DNA of 64,000 nucleotides from Skermanella sp. TT6. Lineage in GTDB: Bacteria; Pseudomonadota; Alphaproteobacteria; Azospirillales; Azospirillaceae. Positions 16,116 through 23,763 of the stretch are shown one piece after another (position 1 is the first letter of the stretch; each line of letters begins with the position of its first letter). A program made the position numbers and the translations under genes. The stretch spans positions 2,701,501 through 2,765,500 of the forward strand of contig NZ_CP067420.1 of the NCBI RefSeq assembly GCF_016653635.2, read 5' to 3'. The notes beneath the pieces were generated by a model. It was not told the origin of the DNA. It made no database searches and saw only the letters and a list, made by a program, of their open reading frames with translations.

Positions 16116-17509
16116 ACACCAGCACTTCCTTCCTCGGCGACCTGATGGTTTCGATCGCGGATCGTGGCCGGTCGCTGCTCGGCCGCAGCGGCTCCACCGG
16201 CGGCCCCGTATCGCCCTCCGACCTTGCCACCCTGTGCGAGGCGCTGCTCAGCGGGCGGGGCGAGGCATCCGGCGTGGCGCTGGCCGGGGAGATCCTGGCC
16301 CATTGGCGGAAGCTGGACTCAGACGCGCGCCGCGCCTTCCTGATCCTGCTGGCGGAACGGTTCGGCCCCGACAAGGCGAGGCTGGAGCGGGCGATCGAGG
16401 GCTATCATGCCTCGGGTGACGCCAAGGCCATCCTGGCCCTGCACAAGGCGGCGGAGCCACGGCGGCAGGAGGTGATCCGCCGCCTGAACCTGGCGCCGTG
16501 CGGGACGGAGGCGCTGGTCCGCATCCGGGAGGAGCTGACCCGCCATCTCGGCAGCCATCCCGATCTGGCCGCCCTGGACGCCGACTTCGTCCACCTGTTC
16601 TCGTCCTGGTTCAACAGGGGCTTCCTGGTGCTGCGCCGGATCGACTGGACGACGCCGGCCAATATCCTGGAAAAGATCATCCGCTACGAGGCGGTCCATA
16701 CGATCCGGGATTGGAACGACCTGCGCCGCCGGCTGGAGCCGACCGACCGCCGCTGCTTCGGCTTCTTCCATCCGCAGCTGGTCGACGAGCCGCTGATCTT
16801 CGTGCAGGTAGCGCTGTCCAAGGACATTCCGTCGGCCATCGGCACCCTGCTGGCCGAGGATCGCCAGCCGATCCCGGCTGACGAGGCGACCACCGCGGTC
16901 TTCTATTCGATCTCGAACTGCCAGGAAGGGCTCCGCGGGGTCTCCTTCGGCAACTTCCTGATCAAGCAGGTGGTCGAGGACCTGAAGCGGGAGCTGCCCG
17001 GCCTGACGACCTTCGTCACCCTGTCCCCGGTCCCGGGTTTCGCCGGCTGGCTGGCGCGCGAACGGGCGGATGGGGCTTCGACGATGCTGACACCCGATGA
17101 CAGATCCGCGCTGGAGGCGCTCGACCGCCCGGGCTGGCACACCGATCCCGCCGTCCGCGAAAAGGTCCAGGCAGTGCTGACCCCGGCCGCCGCCTGCTAT
17201 CTGCTCAAGGCCAAGTCGCCGTCGGGCAAGCCGGTCGATCCGGTCGCCAAGTTCCACCTGGGCAACGGTGCCCGGCTGGAGCGTCTGAACTTCCTGGGCG
17301 ACCTGTCGGAGCGCGGCCTTCGCCAGGCCCACGGGCTGATGGTCAACTACCTGTACAAGCTCGACGATATCGAGACCAACCACGAGCGGTTCGCGGCCCA
17401 GGGCGAGGTCGTCGCCTCCAGTTCGGTCCGCAAGCTGCTGCGCGCCGACACGCAACCGCAGAAGCAGGCCGGCAAGGCCCAAACGAAAGTTCCCGCAGGT
17501 AAAGGTTAG
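16112..17509 (+). CDS. matA: Malonyl-CoA decarboxylase
   Basis: 465 residues, the usual bacterial MCD length. Recognised by the N-terminal helical domain (LCEALLSGRGEASGVALAGE) and the C-terminal GNAT-like catalytic domain with FFHPQLVDEPLIFVQVAL, FSISNCQEGLRGVSFGN-type sequence, TFVTLSPVPGFAGWL and FHLGNGARLERLNFLGD. The conserved catalytic Ser/His of MCD lie in the SPVPGF and FHLGNGA segments. It decarboxylates malonyl-CoA to acetyl-CoA. The next gene (5 bp later) makes malonyl-CoA, and the carrier genes follow. Starts at the ATG overlapping the leader mini-ORF stop; M12 is an alternative. Confidence 0.92.
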   Translation: MNTSTSFLGDLMVSIADRGRSLLGRSGSTGGPVSPSDLATLCEALLSGRGEASGVALAGEILAHWRKLDSDARRAFLILLAERFGPDKARLERAIEGYHASGDAKAILALHKAAEPRRQEVIRRLNLAPCGTEALVRIREELTRHLGSHPDLAALDADFVHLFSSWFNRGFLVLRRIDWTTPANILEKIIRYEAVHTIRDWNDLRRRLEPTDRRCFGFFHPQLVDEPLIFVQVALSKDIPSAIGTLLAEDRQPIPADEATTAVFYSISNCQEGLRGVSFGNFLIKQVVEDLKRELPGLTTFVTLSPVPGFAGWLARERADGASTMLTPDDRSALEALDRPGWHTDPAVREKVQAVLTPAAACYLLKAKSPSGKPVDPVAKFHLGNGARLERLNFLGDLSERGLRQAHGLMVNYLYKLDDIETNHERFAAQGEVVASSSVRKLLRADTQPQKQAGKAQTKVPAGKG

Positions 17510-17513
17510 AGCG

Positions 17514-19064
17514 ATGCCAAACCATCTGTTCGCGCTGATGCGCGACCGCATGCCGGCCGATGACCGGACCTTCATCGAGACGCCCGCCGCCGAAAAGCCC
17601 GGAAGCTCCTCCCGGGTGATGACGTACGGCGACGCGGTGGCGCTGTCCTCCCGCATGGCGAACCTGCTGATCCAACGCGGCGTCCAGCCCGGCGACCGCG
17701 TCGCGGTCCAGCTGGAAAAGAGCGCGGAAGCCATCGTCCTTTATCTCGCCTGCCTGCGCGCCGGCGCCGTCTATCTGCCGCTCAACACCGCCTATACCCT
17801 GGCCGAGCTGGATTACTTCCTGGGCGACGCGGAGCCGCGCGTGGTCGTCTGCGCCCCTTCCGCCAGGGAGGCCCTGGAGCCGCTTGCCCGGTCCAAGGGC
17901 GTGGCCGCGGTCGAGACGCTGGGCATTGACGGGACCGGTTCGCTGATGGACGGTGCCGCCGCGTGCGGGACCGGCTTCACCGACGTGGAGCGCGGCCCCG
18001 ACGATCTCGCGGCGATCCTCTATACCTCGGGGACGACCGGCCGCTCCAAGGGCGCGATGCTCAGCCACGACAACCTGGCATCGAACGCGCTGACCCTCGC
18101 CCGGTCCTGGCGGTTCTCGCCGGACGACGTGCTGCTCCACGCGCTTCCGATCTTCCACACCCACGGCCTGTTCGTCGCCACAAACGTCACCCTGATGGCC
18201 GGCTCCTCGCTGATCTTCGTGTCGCGGTTCGACGCCGATACGATGCTCCGGCTGATGCCGCGCGCGACGGTCATGATGGGCGTTCCGACCTTCTATGTGC
18301 GCCTGCTCCAGCATCCGGGACTGACCCGCGACGCCGTCTCCCACATGCGCCTGTTCGTCTCCGGCTCGGCCCCGCTGCTGGCCGAGACGCACGACGCCTG
18401 GGCCGAGCGGACCGGCCACCGCATCCTGGAGCGGTACGGCATGACCGAAACCAACATGAACACCTCCAATCCCTATGACGGCGAGCGGATCGCCGGGACG
18501 GTCGGACCCGCCCTGCCCGGCATCGCCATCCGCGTGACGGATCCCGACAGCGGCCGGCCCCTGCCCGGCGGCGAGATCGGCATGATCGAGGTCAAGGGGC
18601 CCAACGTCTTCAAGGGCTACTGGCGCATGCCGGAGAAGACGGCGGCCGAGTTCCGGCCGGACGGGTTCTTCATCACCGGCGACCTGGGCAAGATCGACGG
18701 GAGCGGCTACGTCCATATCGTCGGCCGCGGCAAGGACCTCGTCATCACGGGCGGCTACAACGTCTATCCCAAGGAGGTCGAGGTCGAGATCGACGCGCTG
18801 CCGGGCGTGGTCGAAAGCGCCGTGATCGGCGTTTCCCATCCCGATTTCGGCGAGGGAGTGACGGCCCTGGTCGTCCGCAAGCCGGGCGCGGACATCGACG
18901 AGCGCGGGATCCTGCAGGCCCTCGAGGGCCGGCTCGCCAAGTACAAGCAGCCGAAGCGGGTCCTCTTCGTCGACGAGCTGCCCCGCAACACCATGGGCAA
19001 GGTGCAGAAGAACCTGCTGCGCGACGCCAACAAGGATCTCTACGCCCGCGCCAAGACGGGCTGA
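17514..19064 (+). CDS. matB: Malonyl-CoA synthetase (malonate--CoA ligase)
   Basis: 516 residues of the acyl-adenylate-forming superfamily. The AMP-binding P-loop is YTSGTTGRSKGAM, followed by ERYGMTETNMNTSNPYDGER, where the Arg-containing loop is typical of MatB/ACSF3 dicarboxylate binding, then GDLGKIDGSGY and the C-terminal PRNTMGKVQKN with the catalytic lysine. It converts malonate, ATP and CoA to malonyl-CoA. It lies directly after matA and before the malonate carrier genes, so the operon imports, activates and decarboxylates malonate. Confidence 0.93.
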   Translation: MPNHLFALMRDRMPADDRTFIETPAAEKPGSSSRVMTYGDAVALSSRMANLLIQRGVQPGDRVAVQLEKSAEAIVLYLACLRAGAVYLPLNTAYTLAELDYFLGDAEPRVVVCAPSAREALEPLARSKGVAAVETLGIDGTGSLMDGAAACGTGFTDVERGPDDLAAILYTSGTTGRSKGAMLSHDNLASNALTLARSWRFSPDDVLLHALPIFHTHGLFVATNVTLMAGSSLIFVSRFDADTMLRLMPRATVMMGVPTFYVRLLQHPGLTRDAVSHMRLFVSGSAPLLAETHDAWAERTGHRILERYGMTETNMNTSNPYDGERIAGTVGPALPGIAIRVTDPDSGRPLPGGEIGMIEVKGPNVFKGYWRMPEKTAAEFRPDGFFITGDLGKIDGSGYVHIVGRGKDLVITGGYNVYPKEVEVEIDALPGVVESAVIGVSHPDFGEGVTALVVRKPGADIDERGILQALEGRLAKYKQPKRVLFVDELPRNTMGKVQKNLLRDANKDLYARAKTG

Positions 19065-19112
19065 TCCTGGCTTCGAAGCGAAAACCGCGAACAAATCCGA
19101 GGAAACGTTCAA

Positions 19113-19517
19113 ATGGTCATCTACGGAGTCGCACTCCTGTCGATCTGCATGCTCGTGGGCATGGTCATCGGCGAACTTCTCGGCATGGCGATCGGCGTCC
19201 AGGCCAATGTCGGCGGCGTCGGCATCGCGATGCTCCTGCTCATCCTGGTGACCGACCACCTGAAGAAGGATTTCCGGCTGGACCAGTGGTGCCAGCAGGG
19301 CATCGGCTTCTGGAGCGCCATCTACATCCCCATCGTCGTCGCCATGGCGGCCCAGCAGAACGTGGTCGCCGCCCTGAAGGGCGGTCCGGCGGCGGTTCTG
19401 GCCGGCAGCCTGGCGGTGGTCGTCAGCTTCGCGCTGGTCCCGGTGATCACCCGGATCGGCCAGCCGCGCGAGGAGGCCGAACGGGCCGAGCCCGTGGCGA
19501 TCAAGGGTGGGGAATGA
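19113..19517 (+). CDS. madL: Malonate transporter subunit MadL
   Basis: 134 residues with about four hydrophobic segments (residues 3-28, 33-50, 63-83, 90-112) and the family sequence GELLGMAIGVQANVGGVGIAML and DQWCQQGIGFWSAIYIPIVVAMAAQQN. MadL forms a two-part secondary malonate carrier with MadM, encoded 6 bp downstream. GAGGAAACG precedes the ATG at 19113. Confidence 0.92.
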   Translation: MVIYGVALLSICMLVGMVIGELLGMAIGVQANVGGVGIAMLLLILVTDHLKKDFRLDQWCQQGIGFWSAIYIPIVVAMAAQQNVVAALKGGPAAVLAGSLAVVVSFALVPVITRIGQPREEAERAEPVAIKGGE

Positions 19518-19523
19518 TCGGCC

Positions 19524-20288
19524 ATGCTTGAGACCCTGGGCGACATCCTCGTCAAGAACGGCCTCGTCACCGCCTTCGCGGTGGTCGGCGCCACCATCTG
19601 GATCTCCTACTGGCTTTCGGCCAAGCTGACCCGGGGCTGGCTGCACGGATCAGCCGTCGCCATCATCCTCGGACTGATCGCGGCCTATTTCGGCGGCATC
19701 ATGACCGGCGGGAACAAGGGGATCGCCGACGTGCCCCTGCTGGCCGGCATCGGCCTGATGGGAGGCGCCATGCTGCGCGACTTCGCGATCATCGCGACCG
19801 CCTTCGGCGTCAGCTTCGGCGAGATCCGGAAGGCCGGCGTCAGCGGCGTCGTGGCGCTGTTCGCCGGGATCATCGTCTCCTTCGTGGTAGGCGCCGCGGT
19901 CGCCATGGCCTTCGGCTATTCCGACGCGGTCAGCATGGCGACCATCGGGGCGGGAGCCGTGACCTACATCGTGGGACCCGTGACGGGTGCCGCGCTCGGC
20001 GCCAGTTCCGACGTGATGGCGCTCAGCATCGCCGCGGGCCTGATCAAGTCGATCCTGGTGATGATCGGAACTCCTTTCGTCGCGAAGAGCATCGGCCTGG
20101 ACAATCCCCGTTCGGCGATGGTGTTCGGCGGGCTGATGGGCACCACCAGCGGCGTCGCCGGCGGCCTCGCCGCGACCGATCCGAAGCTGGTTCCCTACGG
20201 CGCCATGACGGCGACCTTCTACACCGGGCTGGGATGCCTGATGGCGCCGTCGGTGCTGTTCATCGCGACGCGCGCCCTGGTCGGCTGA
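19524..20288 (+). CDS. madM: Malonate transporter subunit MadM
   Basis: 254 residues, strongly hydrophobic with about eight membrane segments. LSAKLTRGWLHGSAVAIILGL, GGIMTGGNKGIADVPLLAGIG and TTSGVAGGLAATDPKLVPYGA are MadM signatures. Together with MadL it imports malonate, probably by cation symport in the inner membrane. Rhizobial mat operons usually carry the unrelated MatC carrier; here the Mad-type carrier is joined to matAB. A hairpin (20320-20354) follows. Confidence 0.93.
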   Translation: MLETLGDILVKNGLVTAFAVVGATIWISYWLSAKLTRGWLHGSAVAIILGLIAAYFGGIMTGGNKGIADVPLLAGIGLMGGAMLRDFAIIATAFGVSFGEIRKAGVSGVVALFAGIIVSFVVGAAVAMAFGYSDAVSMATIGAGAVTYIVGPVTGAALGASSDVMALSIAAGLIKSILVMIGTPFVAKSIGLDNPRSAMVFGGLMGTTSGVAGGLAATDPKLVPYGAMTATFYTGLGCLMAPSVLFIATRALVG

Positions 20289-20319
20289 CGCCGGAGCAAA
20301 GTGGGCTTGACACCGATGC

Positions 20320-20354
20320 CCCGGATCGTGCCTCTGGTCAAAGCGCGATCCGGG
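20320..20354 (+). terminator. Hairpin ending the malonate operon
   Basis: A perfect 9-bp stem (CCCGGATCG with CGATCCGGG) 31 bp after the madM stop. There is only a short T-containing stretch behind it, so it is a probable rather than certain intrinsic terminator. Confidence 0.5.
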
Positions 20355-20406
20355 ACCACTTTCGGTAAGCAACTGCGCCGCACCAACGACCAGCCCGAAG
20401 TTCCCG

Positions 20407-22092
20407 ATGCCAATTCTCTCCGGAAGCCGCCGCTTCCAGCAACTGCGTACGATCTCGGGACTCGTGCTGTTCGCCTATGTGCTGATGCACATGCTGAACC
20501 ATTCGCTGGGTCTCGTCTCGCTCGAGGCGATGGACCGCTGGCGCTTCCTGCTCTCCTGGCAGTTCGCCGGGGGCTGGATCGTCATCCTGGCGGCGGCGGT
20601 CGTCCATTCCGTCCACGCGCTGTGGTCGCTCTACGACCGGCGGGTGATGCGGATGCCGGCCTGGCAGTTCATGCAGCTTCTGCTCGGGCTCGCCATCCCG
20701 TTCCTGCTGATCGAGCACGTGCTGGGCACGCGGGCGGTCGCCGAACTCTACGGCGTGCAGCCCAGCTACGCCCTGGTCCAGCTGACCTACTGGCGGCTGG
20801 CGCCCCACCTGGGCATCCTGCAAAGCACGGTGATGATCATCTCCTGGGTCCATGGCTGCGTCGGGCTGCATTTCTGGCTGCGGCTGCGGCCCTGGTACCG
20901 ATCGGTGGCGCCCGGGCTCTTCACCCTGGCGGTGCTGGTCCCGACCCTGGCGCTGCTGGGCTTCGTCGTGTCGGGACGGGCGCTGCTGGTCGAGACGGCG
21001 GACGGCGCAGCTGTCGCCGAGATCCTCAAGGCGGCGCAGGTTCCCGGGCCGACCTCGACCGCCTTCGTCGGAAAGACGGCCCTGTTCTTCCGCTACGGCT
21101 TCGCGGGTCTGATAGCGGCTACCTTGTTCGCCCGGGGCGTCCGCAACCTGCTGTCGTCCCGGTTCGGCACCATGACCTTGAGTTATGCCGACGGTCCCAC
21201 CGTGACGCTCCTTCCCGGCGCCAGCATCCTGGAGATGAGCCGGGCCTACGGCGTTCCGCACGCTTCCGTCTGCGGCGGGCGGGGTCGCTGCTCGACCTGC
21301 CGCGTCAGCGTCGGACTGGGCCGCGACAGGCTGCCGGCGCCATCCTCGGTCGAACAGCGGGTGCTGACCCGGATCGGCGCGGCGGCCGACGTCCGCCTCG
21401 CCTGCATGGTCAGGCCCAAGCACAGCCTGACGGTGCGTCCGCTGATGCCGCCGGCCTCGACTCCCGAGCTGGCTCTCCGGCCTTCCACCCACCTGGAGGG
21501 CCAGGAGCGGGAGATCGTGATCCTGTTCGCCGACCTCCGCGGCTTCACCAGCCTGTCGGAGGCGCGGCTGCCCTACGACGTCGTCTTCGTCCTGAACCGC
21601 TATTTCGAGGCGGTCGGGCAGGCGGTGGAAAGCAACAACGGCCATATCGACAAGTTCATCGGCGACGGCATGATGGCGCTGTTCGGCATCAGCGACGATC
21701 CGGTCAGGGCGGCGAACGACGCGCTCGTGACGGCCCGCGCCATCGCCGAGCGCATCGACCGCCTCAACCGCGACCTGGAGCACGACCTGCCCAACCCGTT
21801 GCGCGTCGCCATCGGCATCCACGCAGGAACGGTGATCCTGGGCGAGATGGGCTATGGCCGCGCCCGGTCCTTCACCGCGATCGGCGACCCGGTCAATACC
21901 ACCTCCCGGCTGGAACAGATCGCCAAGGACAACGAGGTCGAACTGGTTGTCAGCCGCGAGGTCGAGGCACGGGCCGGCATCGATCTGGGTCGGCACCCCC
22001 TGCAGTTCGTCCCGGTCCGCGGCCGGAAGGCGGCTCTGGAGGTGCGGCTGATCCGCTCGGCCGGCGCGTTGGGGGCGTTGCCCGTCGTCTGA
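20407..22092 (+). CDS. Class III adenylate cyclase with cytochrome-b-like membrane anchor and 2Fe-2S ferredoxin domain
   Basis: 561 residues in three parts. Residues 1-250: about six membrane helices with regularly placed histidines (H28, H32, H67, H70, H104, H134, H149, H155), as in SdhC-type or CyaC-type diheme anchors. Residues 255-345: a plant-type ferredoxin with C289, C295, C298 and C333 (CGGRGRCSTC and LACM) for a 2Fe-2S cluster. Residues 365-551: class III cyclase with metal Asp376 and Asp420, adenine-selecting Lys416, and Asn497/Arg501 of the transition state. All catalytic residues are present. It probably makes cAMP in response to quinone or redox state. It is convergent with the MATE gene (7 bp apart). 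Confidence 0.88.
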   Translation: MPILSGSRRFQQLRTISGLVLFAYVLMHMLNHSLGLVSLEAMDRWRFLLSWQFAGGWIVILAAAVVHSVHALWSLYDRRVMRMPAWQFMQLLLGLAIPFLLIEHVLGTRAVAELYGVQPSYALVQLTYWRLAPHLGILQSTVMIISWVHGCVGLHFWLRLRPWYRSVAPGLFTLAVLVPTLALLGFVVSGRALLVETADGAAVAEILKAAQVPGPTSTAFVGKTALFFRYGFAGLIAATLFARGVRNLLSSRFGTMTLSYADGPTVTLLPGASILEMSRAYGVPHASVCGGRGRCSTCRVSVGLGRDRLPAPSSVEQRVLTRIGAAADVRLACMVRPKHSLTVRPLMPPASTPELALRPSTHLEGQEREIVILFADLRGFTSLSEARLPYDVVFVLNRYFEAVGQAVESNNGHIDKFIGDGMMALFGISDDPVRAANDALVTARAIAERIDRLNRDLEHDLPNPLRVAIGIHAGTVILGEMGYGRARSFTAIGDPVNTTSRLEQIAKDNEVELVVSREVEARAGIDLGRHPLQFVPVRGRKAALEVRLIRSAGALGALPVV

Positions 22093-22098
22093 CGCCGG

Positions 22099-23565
22099 TC
22101 AGTCCTCGCCCGCGGCCGGACGGGGTGCGGCGAGGGTCGCGAGCGCCGCCTTGCCCGACGAGACGGGCTGGGCCGGCGCCTCGGGCCATTCGGGCGCCGG
22201 CTCGGGTCCGAGCCGGTCGTCCCTCAGCCGGCCGACCACCCGGAAGGCGACGACCACGGCGGCCAGACCGAAGACGAGGGCGCCCGCCGCCTGGCCGATC
22301 ACGATGCCCTGGGCGCCTCCCGCCCAGGCGCCCAGGGTGACGAAGGGGATCGTGCCCAGGGTGGCCCGGCCCCAATTGAAGCCGGTGGACAGCAGCGGGA
22401 AGCCCAGGTTGTTGAAGGCCGCGTTGGCGACGAACAGGCAGCCGATGAACAGGAACCCGCCGGCGGTCAGCGTGCAGAACAGACGCACGATGTCGGCCGC
22501 CACGCCCTCGACCGAGAAGACCTGGACGAGCAGGTCCTGGCCCAGGAACAGGATGAGCCAGACCGCCGCGACATAGGTCAGCATCACGGTCAGGCTGGCC
22601 CGCAGGGTCTCGCGGATGCGCCCGAAGATCCGCGCGCCCAGGTTCTGGGCGAAGATCGGCCCGACCGCGCCGCTCAGGGCGAAGATCACGCCGAACGCGA
22701 CCGGCACGACCCGGTCGACGATCGCCAGCCCGGCGACCGCCGCGTCGCCGAACCTCGCCATGGAAAAGGTCACGTAAGCCGAGGCGACGGGGGTGGCGAC
22801 ATTGGTCAGGATCGCAGGACCCGCGACCCGGAACAGCGCCCGGGCATCCCGCGGGAGCGCCGCCATCGAAGGGCGCCCCACCAGCCCGTGGACCGTCGAT
22901 GCGCCGTGCCATCCGATCGCGACCAGGACGCAGCGGGACAGCAGCGCCGCGATCGCGGCCCCCATCAGGTCGAGGTCGAAACCGAAGATCAGGATCGGGT
23001 CCAGCACGGCCGTCGCCAGGCCGGCGAACAGGGTCACGTTCATGGATCGCCGGGCATCCCCGACGGCCCGAAGCAGCGCCGAGCAGCACATGCCGACGCC
23101 GAGCAGCGGCATGGTCGGCGAGACGATCGTCAGGTAGGTTTCGGCGAACCGCTTGGTCTCCCCCTGGGCTCCGAGGGCCGACAGGATCGGGTCGAGGAAC
23201 GGGACCGTCAGGATGCCGACCGCCAGGGTCACGGCCAGCATCACGACGAGGCTGGAGCCGGCGAGCCGGCGGGCCTCCTCCCGGTCGCCGGAGCCGATCG
23301 CCCGGGCGACGATCGCGCCGGTGCCGATGGTCAGGCCGATGCACAGCGAGATCTGGAAGAACAGGATCGTCCCGGCAAATCCGACCGCGGCGGCCAGTTC
23401 CCGGACCCCAAGCATGGAGATGTAGAACAGGTTCGCCAGATCGACCGCGAAGACCGCCATCAGGCCGACGGAGCCGGTGGTCGTCATCACCACGACGTGG
23501 CGCAGCGGCGATCCCGACGTGAACTTGGCCGCCTGGGCCTGACCTTTGCCGGAAGCGGCGGCCAT
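22099..23565 (-). CDS. MATE-family multidrug/metabolite exporter
   Basis: About 488 residues from the ATG at 23565, which has AGGA just upstream; the frame stays open to 23781 but the extra segment is basic and poorly coding. Twelve predicted membrane helices in two pseudo-repeats, with MATE features such as the YLTIVSPTMPLLGVGMCCSALLRA segment (helix 4-5) and the second-half VVPVAFGVIFALSGAVGPIFAQNLGA. It would export cationic drugs or metabolites in exchange for Na+ or H+. A Pro/Glu-rich cytoplasmic tail of about 40 residues is present. Substrate unknown. Confidence 0.88.
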   Translation of the reverse strand: MAAASGKGQAQAAKFTSGSPLRHVVVMTTTGSVGLMAVFAVDLANLFYISMLGVRELAAAVGFAGTILFFQISLCIGLTIGTGAIVARAIGSGDREEARRLAGSSLVVMLAVTLAVGILTVPFLDPILSALGAQGETKRFAETYLTIVSPTMPLLGVGMCCSALLRAVGDARRSMNVTLFAGLATAVLDPILIFGFDLDLMGAAIAALLSRCVLVAIGWHGASTVHGLVGRPSMAALPRDARALFRVAGPAILTNVATPVASAYVTFSMARFGDAAVAGLAIVDRVVPVAFGVIFALSGAVGPIFAQNLGARIFGRIRETLRASLTVMLTYVAAVWLILFLGQDLLVQVFSVEGVAADIVRLFCTLTAGGFLFIGCLFVANAAFNNLGFPLLSTGFNWGRATLGTIPFVTLGAWAGGAQGIVIGQAAGALVFGLAAVVVAFRVVGRLRDDRLGPEPAPEWPEAPAQPVSSGKAALATLAAPRPAAGED

Positions 23566-23763
23566 GGATCCTGTCCTTCGTTGTGCAAAGATCGGCAATA
23601 TGCCGGAAAAGCAAGCTATACCGTTTCGCGTAACCTGTCGTGATCGGTCTCTGCTGATATGCCGAGACAGAGGTGTGTGGTAATGGCGGCCAAAAATAGG
23701 TATGCTCCGTCCTTCGCCCTCTCTTGAGATCCGACGCCTCCGTAACATCCAGCAAAAAGATTC

